Position numbers and translations under genes: made by a program. A stretch of 35,366 bases of DNA, from the NCBI GenBank assembly GCA_030604065.1, contig JAUVWO010000004.1, forward strand, positions 1-35,366, read 5' to 3'. This DNA is from Methanomassiliicoccales archaeon. GTDB lineage: Archaea > Thermoplasmatota > Thermoplasmata > Methanomassiliicoccales > JAUVWO01. Numbering within the stretch: the first letter of the stretch is position 1; the number at the start of each line of letters is the position of its first letter. Shown here piece after piece: positions 16,819-25,607 of the stretch. The notes beneath the pieces were generated by a model that was given only the letters and a program-made list of their open reading frames with translations, did no database searches and was not told the origin of the DNA.

Positions 16819-18588
16819 ATGAGGGTGACCTTCCTCCCAGACGATGTGACCGTAGACGTGGAAAGAGGGGTATCTCTCATGCAGGCCGCTGAGCTGGCCG
16901 AGGTGCAGCTCCATGCCCCATGCGGGGGCAAGGGCACCTGTGGGCGCTGCAAGGTCATAATCTCTGGTTCGGTGGATGCGGAGCGGGACAGTCATATCAG
17001 CGATGCCGAGTGGGCGGCCGGATACCGTTTGGCCTGTCGCAGTGGCGTGGCCGGTGACGTCACTGTGATGGTACCAGATCCGCCAGAGCTCAGTCGTCCC
17101 CGAGTGCTGGTGCGGACCCCTGGAGAGGTATCGAACATGACCCCCATAGTACAGCGGTCCTCGATCGAGGTTCCGGTGGCGTCCATGGATGACCCCACCG
17201 CATTGCTGGAGCGGGTATTGGGATCGGCTGGCGAGGGGATAGGGGCCTCTGTACCCCTGGATCTGATACGAAGTCTTCCTGAGGTGGTCTCCCAGTGTAA
17301 TGGCAGCGTAGACGTCCTATTAGGGGCAAAAGGTCTCGTGACGGTTCTGCCCCGAGGCTCGGTGTACGGCATGGCCGTTGACCTAGGCACAACCACTGTG
17401 GTCGTGAACCTGATCGATCTGGACACAGGGGGTACGGTAGCCGGGGCTGCTGGTTACAATGACCAGATACTGATGGGTGAGGACGTCCTCTCTCGTATAG
17501 AACGGGCCGAGGAGGGCGACCTGGAGAGGCTTCGTCAGCTGGCGCTGGGCAGTATCAACCGCTTGACCGTCGAAGCCATAGCTGCCATCGATGGATCCAC
17601 TGACCAGGTGACGACCGCCGTGGTCGCTGGCAATACGGCCATGGCCCATATGATGTTGGGGGTCGACCCATCCAGCATACGATATCACCCGTACTCGCCT
17701 GCCTTCAACGCTTCACCCATGCTGTCTGCGGGAGAAATAGGTCTGAAGATCCTGCCCGCGGCCCCGGTGATGCTGGTGCCAGGCACTGCTGCATGGGTAG
17801 GCGGCGACATAACTGCCGGCGTGGTAAGTAGTGGCATGCACCGACGATCGGAACTCTCCCTGCTTATCGACGTGGGCACCAATGGAGAGGTGGTGCTCGG
17901 CAACCGGGATTGGCTTATGTGCTGCTCCTCGTCCGCGGGGCCAGCTTTCGACGGGGGGGAGGTAGCCTGCGGCATGAGGGCCATGGATGGGGCCATCGAT
18001 CGGGTGGGATCGGACCTTGGGTTCCATGTCCTCGGTGATGCACCCCCCCGTGGCATCTGCGGTTCCGGGCTGATCGATCTGATAGCGGCCATGCTTGAGC
18101 AAGGTATCGTGGATCGTAAGGGGAGATTGCAGGATCATATATCGGTCACAGAGCGGGACGGCATCAAGGAGATGACCTTGTGCCCTGGGATCGCAGTGAA
18201 CGAGGACGACATAGCCAATCTGATCCGGTCAAAGGCGGCGGTCTTCGCCGCCATCCGTTGCCTACTCCGAGCCGCGGGGCTGACAATAGGCGCGGTAGAG
18301 CGGTTGCACTTGGCGGGGGGTTTTGGCCATTATGTCGACCCAGATAATGCCGTTGCCATCGGGCTGTTGCCCGATATCCCTCGGGATCGGTTCTCATATC
18401 TTGGGAACTCATCGCTGGCGGGAGCCAGGGATGTCCTGCTGTCCACGCCCCGTCGTCTCGAGGCAAGGGAGGTGGCGGCGTCTATGACCTATGTGGACCT
18501 CAGCACTTCTCCGGAGTTCTTCGACGAGTTCACCTCGGCCCTGTTCTTGCCCCACACCGACCTGTCCCTGTTCCCGCGGCCTCAGTAA
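16819..18588 (+). CDS. RACo-like ATP-dependent corrinoid protein reductive activator (2Fe-2S ferredoxin + ASKHA/DUF4445)
   Basis: N-terminal HAPCGGKGTCGRCKVIISG...RLACRS; MAVDLGTTTVVVNLID; VDVGTNGEVV; CGSGLIDLIA; HLAGGFGHYVDP. Confidence 0.88.
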   Translation: MRVTFLPDDVTVDVERGVSLMQAAELAEVQLHAPCGGKGTCGRCKVIISGSVDAERDSHISDAEWAAGYRLACRSGVAGDVTVMVPDPPELSRPRVLVRTPGEVSNMTPIVQRSSIEVPVASMDDPTALLERVLGSAGEGIGASVPLDLIRSLPEVVSQCNGSVDVLLGAKGLVTVLPRGSVYGMAVDLGTTTVVVNLIDLDTGGTVAGAAGYNDQILMGEDVLSRIERAEEGDLERLRQLALGSINRLTVEAIAAIDGSTDQVTTAVVAGNTAMAHMMLGVDPSSIRYHPYSPAFNASPMLSAGEIGLKILPAAPVMLVPGTAAWVGGDITAGVVSSGMHRRSELSLLIDVGTNGEVVLGNRDWLMCCSSSAGPAFDGGEVACGMRAMDGAIDRVGSDLGFHVLGDAPPRGICGSGLIDLIAAMLEQGIVDRKGRLQDHISVTERDGIKEMTLCPGIAVNEDDIANLIRSKAAVFAAIRCLLRAAGLTIGAVERLHLAGGFGHYVDPDNAVAIGLLPDIPRDRFSYLGNSSLAGARDVLLSTPRRLEAREVAASMTYVDLSTSPEFFDEFTSALFLPHTDLSLFPRPQ

Positions 18589-18620
18589 ACCTTAACTAGG
18601 CCGTAAGGAATCGATGCTCG

Positions 18621-19637
18621 ATGGACTGGAACTGCACTGCAACCTGTGTGGGTTCGCTGCCCCATACGGATCCGGTGGCGGCGGTGGACCTCATCGTCTC
18701 CCGTCCCGCTCTCATTCCGTTCTGGCCGCAGCTGCCGGCTCGGGGGTTCAGGGAGAACATGTATGCCCAGTACGCCAGCCGACTCCCCGGTATGCAGATG
18801 GACGAGGGCTCGCAGCGGCTTACGGTGGATCTTGATGATTACGACCCCTTGGAGTTCTACACGATGATGCTTTCGGAGGAACTGGATTGGTTCGCCATGC
18901 CCGAGGCGCTGTTCAGCGGGTATTACGAGCTCATCGAGCGCGACCTGGGTTATGCCACCTTCATCAAGGGGCAGGTCACTGGTCCGGTTTCGGAAGGGTT
19001 GCAGATCCTGGATCGCAAAGGTAAGCCGGTTCTGTACGATGCGTCGTACTCGGAGATCGTGCGAAGGAACCTCAACATGATGGCCAGATGGCAGCAACGC
19101 CAGCTTTCCGCTCTGTGCCCGAACACTATAATGTTCCTCGACGAGCCGTCGTTGTCGCTTATGGGGACGCCGTTCGCATCGTTCAGCAGTGTCGATGCAA
19201 CTCGGTGGATGGATGAGACCTTGGAAGGGGTGGAAGGATACACCGCCATCCACTGCTGTGGAAACACCGACTGGCCCACGGTGCTGGCCAGCTCGATCGA
19301 CATACTGTCGTTCGATGCCTACAGTTATGGCCACACCATCGCTCTGTTCCCGGAGGAGCTATCAGCGTTCCTGGAACGAGGAGGGTCACTGGCCTGGGGC
19401 CTGGTACCCAATACACAAGAGGCACTGGCCATCGAGGACGCTGACAACCTGGTCCGTCTGTATGAGATCCACATATCGTCCCTGGTGGTGAAGGGCATGG
19501 ATGAGGACCTGTTACGGAGGCGGACCTTGGTAACGCCTCAATGCGGTCTTGGGGGGCTGTCGGTCGCTGAGACCGGATCGGTGCTGGATATGCTGGTACA
19601 GGTATCTGACCTGCTGGGTGAGAGGCTCGGGGCATGA
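18621..19637 (+). CDS. UROD/MetE-core family methyltransferase, candidate core methionine synthase (MesB/MesC type)
   Basis: TCVGSLPH N-terminus; zinc ligands HCC (AIHCCGNTDW) and C (LVTPQCGLGG); no folate-binding N-terminal domain; located in CFeSP/ACS cluster. Confidence 0.7.
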   Translation: MDWNCTATCVGSLPHTDPVAAVDLIVSRPALIPFWPQLPARGFRENMYAQYASRLPGMQMDEGSQRLTVDLDDYDPLEFYTMMLSEELDWFAMPEALFSGYYELIERDLGYATFIKGQVTGPVSEGLQILDRKGKPVLYDASYSEIVRRNLNMMARWQQRQLSALCPNTIMFLDEPSLSLMGTPFASFSSVDATRWMDETLEGVEGYTAIHCCGNTDWPTVLASSIDILSFDAYSYGHTIALFPEELSAFLERGGSLAWGLVPNTQEALAIEDADNLVRLYEIHISSLVVKGMDEDLLRRRTLVTPQCGLGGLSVAETGSVLDMLVQVSDLLGERLGA

Positions 19638-20356
19638 TGATCGCCATTGCTGGCAAGGGTGGTGTGGGCAAGAGCACCGTGGCCACAATGCTGACGCTGG
19701 CGCTGGGCAAGGAGTCTCTGGTCTTGGCGGTGGACGCCGATCCCAATCCCACTCTGGCAGAGAAGTTGGGTATGGATGCGAGGACGACCCTGGCGCAGGT
19801 GCGCGAGGGCAGCCGGGAGGCGGGAGCGGATGGCGTTCCCAAGCACGAGGCGGTGGCCTTGCGGACCAGGATGGCGTTGGAGGAGGGAGAGGGCTTCGAT
19901 CTTCTGACAATGGGTCGACCAGAGGGCAGGGGCTGTTACTGCTATATCAACAACGTTCTCAAGGGAACGCTGGAGGATATGTCCGATCGTTATCCTTGGG
20001 TGGTGGTGGACAATGAGGCTGGTATGGAACACCTGTCCCGTGGCCTATTGCCTTCGGTGGATGCTTTGGTGATCGTCTCCGACGCCACACCAGCTGGATT
20101 GAGGACCGCAGGGCGGATTGCCGAGCTGGCCGATGAATTAGGTCTGGATGGGGTTAAGAGGGTGATGCTGGTCAACCGGATACGGGGCCAAGGGGAAATA
20201 TCCTCGCCCCGGTCTGCTGGTGTCCTGGTGCTCATGCCCGCGGACCCGGAGCTCGAGATCATGGACATGGAAGGGGAGCCGGTCCAGTTGGACCGGATAT
20301 CTACCGCCACTCGGGCCGCCTTGGGACGATTGATCGCCTCGATCAGAGATCCTTGA
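19634..20356 (+). CDS. cooC: CooC-type nickel-insertion ATPase
   Basis: MMIAIAGKGGVGKSTVATML, VDADPNPTLAEKLG, GRPEGRGCYCYINNVLK, VVVDNEAGMEHLSRG. Confidence 0.92.
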   Translation: MMIAIAGKGGVGKSTVATMLTLALGKESLVLAVDADPNPTLAEKLGMDARTTLAQVREGSREAGADGVPKHEAVALRTRMALEEGEGFDLLTMGRPEGRGCYCYINNVLKGTLEDMSDRYPWVVVDNEAGMEHLSRGLLPSVDALVIVSDATPAGLRTAGRIAELADELGLDGVKRVMLVNRIRGQGEISSPRSAGVLVLMPADPELEIMDMEGEPVQLDRISTATRAALGRLIASIRDP

Positions 20357-21650
20357 GCATACGCGGCAGTCCGGAGGACTCCCGCGGGCCCACGATGACC
20401 CTCATGCCTGAGGCCTCCTGCAACTTGCCGCTCATTCGGGCCACCATGCCCGGTATGATCAGCATATCCGATCCATTTTCCTTGGCCTTGGATGCATCCA
20501 TGGCCTTGATCACATGGTCCACGGTCAGCTTGCCAGCTGAGTAGGCGGTGAGGACCGACAGTCCTTCGGTATCCACCACCTGCAGCCAAACAGGCACCCG
20601 GCTACGCTCGATGTCGCTGGCCACGGTGAAGTAGGTCAATGAGAAGTTGGTGGTGAACAATATGGGTGAGCTGTTGTCAGGATCGTTGATGGGGTACAGC
20701 CCCTCTTTGACCTGAATTGGTACCTGGGGGTCGGTGTATATGTTCTGCCTGAGAACGAACAGGGGCAACGCCTTCTCTGGCCCAATATCCTCGAATGCCA
20801 CTAGGCTACCATATTTCATGGTGGCCACCAGTGCCATGGTCGTTCCGTGGTCATCATCGGGCACACACACCATGAACGGATGGCCCAGCCCGCGGAACGA
20901 GCGCTTGATGGCGTTGCGCCGCAGTATCGTCCCCATCTCCAGAAGCTCCCGAGATGTGGACACGTCCAGGTCCAGGACCAGGTCCTCGATGCCGGCGGCG
21001 CGTGCGTTCTCTACCAGCTCGACCAGGCCGTCCAAGGTATTCGATCGTAGTGCCATGGGGGCGCCGTGCGCCTTGGCCAGTCCTGCCATGCCAAGCGGAC
21101 GGTCAAGACCGTGGACGAGCGGTCTCTGATCCGGTACGACCGACAAGGCCGCGGACATGCAATCCGGGTCCCGGACCATCAGCATCAGCGGCATGCCCAA
21201 GGCGGCGGCCTGACCGGTAACGGTTGCGAATCGTGCTCCGTCACCGGAGTCGCAACGCACTGCCACCAGGTCCATGGATATGGTCTCACCGATACGCTCG
21301 AAGCTGAGCTCACCGAATCGAGCCAATTTGTTCTCGATCTCGGTATCGGTCATCGTATCGTTGATGATCATCGCATAGGCCGTGGGATGGTCGAACCGTC
21401 GCTCATGGCGATAGAGCACCGTCTCATCACCCATCTCCACGGTACGCTCCTTGCCGATCGTCACCCGGCGTATCGGCGGGGCCGAGGACTCGGCCATCGC
21501 CGTCTTGGCATCGTCGGAGACATGGGGGCAATCATCGAGCTTTGTCTTCTGGTTGGCCAACTGCATAGCGAACGCCAGGCAGGTGGGGAAGCCGCAATCG
21601 CCGCAGTTGGTCTTGGGCAGCATCTTGAAGAACTCGATGGCGGTGGGCAT
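20343..21650 (-). CDS. cdhE: Corrinoid/iron-sulfur protein large subunit (CdhE/AcsC)
   Basis: FFKMLPKTNCGDCGFPTCLAFAMQLANQKTKLDDCP [4Fe-4S] motif; TIM barrel and C-terminal Rossmann-like B12 domain. Confidence 0.93.
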   Translation of the reverse strand: MPTAIEFFKMLPKTNCGDCGFPTCLAFAMQLANQKTKLDDCPHVSDDAKTAMAESSAPPIRRVTIGKERTVEMGDETVLYRHERRFDHPTAYAMIINDTMTDTEIENKLARFGELSFERIGETISMDLVAVRCDSGDGARFATVTGQAAALGMPLMLMVRDPDCMSAALSVVPDQRPLVHGLDRPLGMAGLAKAHGAPMALRSNTLDGLVELVENARAAGIEDLVLDLDVSTSRELLEMGTILRRNAIKRSFRGLGHPFMVCVPDDDHGTTMALVATMKYGSLVAFEDIGPEKALPLFVLRQNIYTDPQVPIQVKEGLYPINDPDNSSPILFTTNFSLTYFTVASDIERSRVPVWLQVVDTEGLSVLTAYSAGKLTVDHVIKAMDASKAKENGSDMLIIPGMVARMSGKLQEASGMRVIVGPRESSGLPRMLKDL

Positions 21651-22565
21651 TCAGGCCACCTCCATGAGGTCCTCGATGGCGTCGATCACAATGCCAGCTG
21701 CTCTGGCGCCACGGATGATGACCACGTCCGCTCCCGAAAGTAGGGCGGCAAGCGCGGTGGTCGCCTCCCACCAGGCCACCCGTTCGGACGGGTCACCCAA
21801 CCCCGGACCCTCCTCTGAGGCCTCACGCACCTGCCATGCAGGCACCGCGTCGCAGAGCATGGGCACCTGCAGCATGCGGTCACCACTGAGCGCGGCTAGA
21901 CGAATGCGCTCGTTCACCGAGTAGGAGTATTCAAGTCCCATACCCAACGCTGCCATGAGCGGGTCCATGATCACAGTGCCCAGATCCATGCCGAAATCGG
22001 TCAGCAGGATGTTCATCTGCTTGGCCAGGTTGATATCAAGGTTAGAGAATGCTATGAGTGGGTTGCCGCCAGCCATCGAGGTGGCTGCCACGGTGCGATA
22101 GGTCTCCTCTTCGGCATGGCCCAGCACCACTCTCCCCGCTGTGGCGGAGATAGCCTCTATTACCTTGGCATCGGATCCGGGGTTACCACTGCCGTATACG
22201 ATGATCGGCACATCGACCGCCTTTAGCACACGTGTCACCATATCTGCGGCATCCTCAGGTGGGCGAGCATCACCATCGGGGTCCGTGGATATCAGTCTTA
22301 GACAGATGGCGTCGGCACCGATCCCCACCCATGCCTGGGCCCAAGCTTCAGGTGTGTCGATCCTGCCATCGAACTGCCTGGCAGCCATTTCCGGATAGTC
22401 GGTCAGCGTGTCCAGGACCTCGCCGGCCACCATGGGACGGTTCGTTGTTCCCTTCTCGAAGGACAGGAAGGGCATGCCTCGACCCCCGCCAATGGTGCGA
22501 TCGCCTAGCTCGATGGTGCCAATGGCACTGGACTATTTCTCCTTAGGTATGGGAACCTTGGACAT
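21651..22565 (-). CDS. cdhD: Corrinoid/iron-sulfur protein small subunit (CdhD/AcsD); in-frame TAG at 22533-22535 (codon 11), ORF-track start is 22475
   Basis: Body (LGHAEEETYRTVAATSMAGGNPLIAFSNLDINLAKQMNILL...) is AcsD/CdhD. Upstream same-frame MSKVPIPKEK-(TAG)-SSAIGTIELGDRTIGGGRG matches the family N-terminus, with SD GGAGAG and TATA box. Confidence 0.75.
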
Positions 22566-22613
22566 CCGTTTCTCTCCTGGCCACTGTTGGGCCCGTTTGG
22601 CATGAGACCATTG

Positions 22614-22625
22614 ATTTTTATATAG
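22614..22625 (-). promoter_or_regulatory. Candidate TATA box for cdhD-cdhE
   Basis: Minus strand CTATATAAAAAT ~50 bp upstream of ATG 22565, between genes. Confidence 0.5.
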
Positions 22626-22631
22626 GTTTGG

Positions 22632-25607
22632 TCAGGAAAGCAAAGGCGGCATGCCTAAAGCAGGGTGATTACGCTCTACCATCCACGTCATCAGCTCCTC
22701 GGCGGTGGTGACCATGGTTTCATCGGCCACCTTGTCCAGGAAGTCCGGGTGCTCCAGATCCTCCGCCCTCCGTTGCAACTCGGTCCGCATCGACTCCTTG
22801 AGCGATCGGGGCATCCAGGCTATGCGCAGGAACCCTCCGTCAGCGGGTATGACTTTGGAGCTCAGTAGGTAACGGCGTCCGATACCGATGAACCCAGGTG
22901 TCTGCTTTCCCCCTCCGATGGATCCAGCCAGGGTGGAGAACTTCATGCCAATGGGAGTCATGCCACTGAATTCCCTGGACACCACTATCACCGCCTGCAC
23001 GTCGGCGGTCATGGCCACGATGGCCTCGAAGCATCCGCAGGCGGTCATGGGTAGGTCCATCAGGGTGTAAAGGTTGATGGCCGCCACCTTGCGATGCGAT
23101 AGCTCCATGACCGTATCGTTGATCCCTTCCCACTGACCTGACACTGGGTCGATGGGTGTACCCTTTGAAATGGGTTGATTGGGGCCGTTGGGTGATATCT
23201 GCGATGAAGCCTTGGCGTCCAGCCAATTGATCGCCCCACAAAGCCCTATCCTCTCGGGGGTCACGATGCATACATGATCAGGAGCGAACGACTGGCACAG
23301 GGTACAGGTGTAGAACGTGTCCACGTTCTCATCGGACAGATCACGGAGTCGATGGTCCCTTTCCGCATAGACCAAGACCGCTTCGCGGTGCAACTCTGTC
23401 ACCCGTTCCGGATGGGTGACGATGGTCACCTGCACCCGGGTGACGATGCTGCCGAACTCATCCTTGAGCATGCGCACCATAGCCTCGCCAAGATGCTCGA
23501 ACCTCAGACCCGCTGACACCGCATCACGGCTGAGGCGTATCCACACCATGTCTCGCTGTCCGGTGTGCCAAGCGCCCTCGGTGTAGTTGACGAATTGGTG
23601 TATGCGACGCTCCATCACCCCCTCGAAGTCGGGTTGCATATCCCTGCCATAGACCTCGACCAGGATGGCCAATGGGGTGACTGTCCCCGCTTCCATGGTG
23701 TCGGCATCCTGGCCGATCACGGTCACCAGGCCGTCCTCTGCCATCGGGGAGATGCGCAGCAACTCGAAGCTCTCGCTCCTGCCGCCTCCCGCCTCCACAT
23801 GGGTGACCGGGCGCCGGATGACCTCGCCCTCGAATGCTGGGCCATAGGACACGGGGAGGTCCACAGGTGGCAGCCTCACTTGGATGCCGCGGACCTCGAT
23901 GGCATCCTGGACCGCTTTTGCGTTATCAGGTTGTCCCATCAGGGCGCCTGGGATGATCTCCACCTCCATATCGGCGATCACCAGGGCACCGTGGGCGATG
24001 GCGGCGAACGCCGCAGCGGCTGACAGTGCGTCGACCGGACCCATGTGGTACACGAACACCTTGGGCCTTTTGGCCATATAGCTTTTCAGACGATCGGCGT
24101 CACCGGGCCCGATGCCGCCAAAGGACAGCGCCGCCCGGACCGCGAAGTTTATGGCGTGGATGACCTGAGTGCCTCGTCCCAGGGGATAGAGCATCATGTC
24201 CAATCCCATTTGGATCCCCAGCTCCCTCATCTGTTGGATGATGTCGTCGGTGGCCATGATGAGCATGCCTTTCGATCGGCATTCCCGGACGATGGAGCGA
24301 AGCCCCTCCGGGTCCCGGGCCCGACCCATGAGCACCGCTGCGCCAGGGATGGTCTCGTCCACTAAGCTGATCCCCAGCGACCTGAGGACCTTGTCCGGTA
24401 CGAAACCGATGAAACCGGTGCCATCGAACGGGGCATCATCATCCAGGTATCGCAGCGCCTCGATCACATCCAAGGCTATGGCGGCGGTCACCCCTATCTC
24501 TGTCGGATCCAGAGCCTCAGCCCTGGTCGTCATCATATTGGCCGCCAAGCCGAGGGTGAGCCGCTCGTGCCCCAACCAGGCGTACGCCGTGGGTATGCCA
24601 TAGGCGGTCTCAGGGTAGTCTAGTGCCGTCTCTTCTCCTCGTTTGTCTATGGCCAGGGCCAGAAGGTACCGTGCCAGCGCCACTGCGGTCCGGGCCCCAT
24701 GCCGAGCGGAGGCGGCAAGCTCGTCCACAGTGGCCGGAGGCAGGTCAGGCATGTCAGTCCGATCGTCGAGGCCCAGGGACCACCGGCGTCGCTCCACCTC
24801 CGTGACCACATCGCCGGTCAGATGTCCATGAAACAGTTCCTGCGCCACTTTTCCGAACAGCAGCTCGGTCCCGGCGGGGGCGGTGCCGGTCACCGGCAGG
24901 CCCATAGCCACCAGGGCGACCCCTGTCATCGGATCGGAACTTGAGGCGGCAGCAGGCAGGCGACCCACACGACAGCCCATCGACTGAGCCACCTCGTGAA
25001 GCAGATCCAACGCCTCGGGCAATCCACTGACCTTCAGGTCGCCCTCGGCGCCAGCGTCGCCATAGACTATCCTAAGCAGTCCTGGTGGCGTATCGCCGGG
25101 GGACCCGTCCACCAGCATCAAGCCCCTGACCACACCACTGGAAATGTCTTGGGACAAGGACTCTGCCGCTTCCGTATGGCTTTCGATGTCCCGTTCGAAG
25201 AGATCGTACTTCATACAGGCCAGGTTAAGCGCCGATAGCGACTTGACGATAGAGGTGAGAGCTTCGTCGATGGACCGATCTCCTGATGATGGTCTGTAGC
25301 TGCCGGGGATCAGGCCGAGGTCCCGTAGCGCCTGCGATCGTATTTTGGACATGCGTCTTGAAAGGAAGGAGTGGCCCCCGTCAAGTTCAGCGAGAGCCAG
25401 GCGCACAATCTCATCTTCCAGATCCGATCTGCGTGGGTCCATTCCCAGAGATCTGGCCGTTTGGGATATCCTAGAACCATCCAACCCTTGGCCAAGCAGG
25501 TTACGCAGGGAGACCACATCCACGGTTTGCAAGCTGACACCACCTATGCGGGAATGCCCGCAGATAGTCGATGGCGTTCCTGGATAAAATTTTTTGTTCG
25601 GCCTCAT
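22632..25607 (-). CDS. acsB: Acetyl-CoA synthase, bacterial AcsB-like full-length type with ~300-aa N-terminal extension
   Basis: A-cluster motifs FYTCTLCQSFAPDHVCIVTPERIGLCGAINW and MTACGCFEA; AcsB domain-1 homology from ~residue 320 (LDYPETAYGIPTAYAW...EALRYLDD...WIG-like TGFIGFVPDKVLRSLGISLVDETIPGAAVLMGRA). ATGA start overlap with upstream gene. Confidence 0.93.
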   Translation of the reverse strand: MRPNKKFYPGTPSTICGHSRIGGVSLQTVDVVSLRNLLGQGLDGSRISQTARSLGMDPRRSDLEDEIVRLALAELDGGHSFLSRRMSKIRSQALRDLGLIPGSYRPSSGDRSIDEALTSIVKSLSALNLACMKYDLFERDIESHTEAAESLSQDISSGVVRGLMLVDGSPGDTPPGLLRIVYGDAGAEGDLKVSGLPEALDLLHEVAQSMGCRVGRLPAAASSSDPMTGVALVAMGLPVTGTAPAGTELLFGKVAQELFHGHLTGDVVTEVERRRWSLGLDDRTDMPDLPPATVDELAASARHGARTAVALARYLLALAIDKRGEETALDYPETAYGIPTAYAWLGHERLTLGLAANMMTTRAEALDPTEIGVTAAIALDVIEALRYLDDDAPFDGTGFIGFVPDKVLRSLGISLVDETIPGAAVLMGRARDPEGLRSIVRECRSKGMLIMATDDIIQQMRELGIQMGLDMMLYPLGRGTQVIHAINFAVRAALSFGGIGPGDADRLKSYMAKRPKVFVYHMGPVDALSAAAAFAAIAHGALVIADMEVEIIPGALMGQPDNAKAVQDAIEVRGIQVRLPPVDLPVSYGPAFEGEVIRRPVTHVEAGGGRSESFELLRISPMAEDGLVTVIGQDADTMEAGTVTPLAILVEVYGRDMQPDFEGVMERRIHQFVNYTEGAWHTGQRDMVWIRLSRDAVSAGLRFEHLGEAMVRMLKDEFGSIVTRVQVTIVTHPERVTELHREAVLVYAERDHRLRDLSDENVDTFYTCTLCQSFAPDHVCIVTPERIGLCGAINWLDAKASSQISPNGPNQPISKGTPIDPVSGQWEGINDTVMELSHRKVAAINLYTLMDLPMTACGCFEAIVAMTADVQAVIVVSREFSGMTPIGMKFSTLAGSIGGGKQTPGFIGIGRRYLLSSKVIPADGGFLRIAWMPRSLKESMRTELQRRAEDLEHPDFLDKVADETMVTTAEELMTWMVERNHPALGMPPLLS

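Noticed and set aside
24650-25607. Calling the ACS N-terminal extension a degenerate CODH domain
   Set aside because: Only vague similarity of short phrases (e.g. TELLFGKV); no CODH cluster cysteines, so left as unknown.
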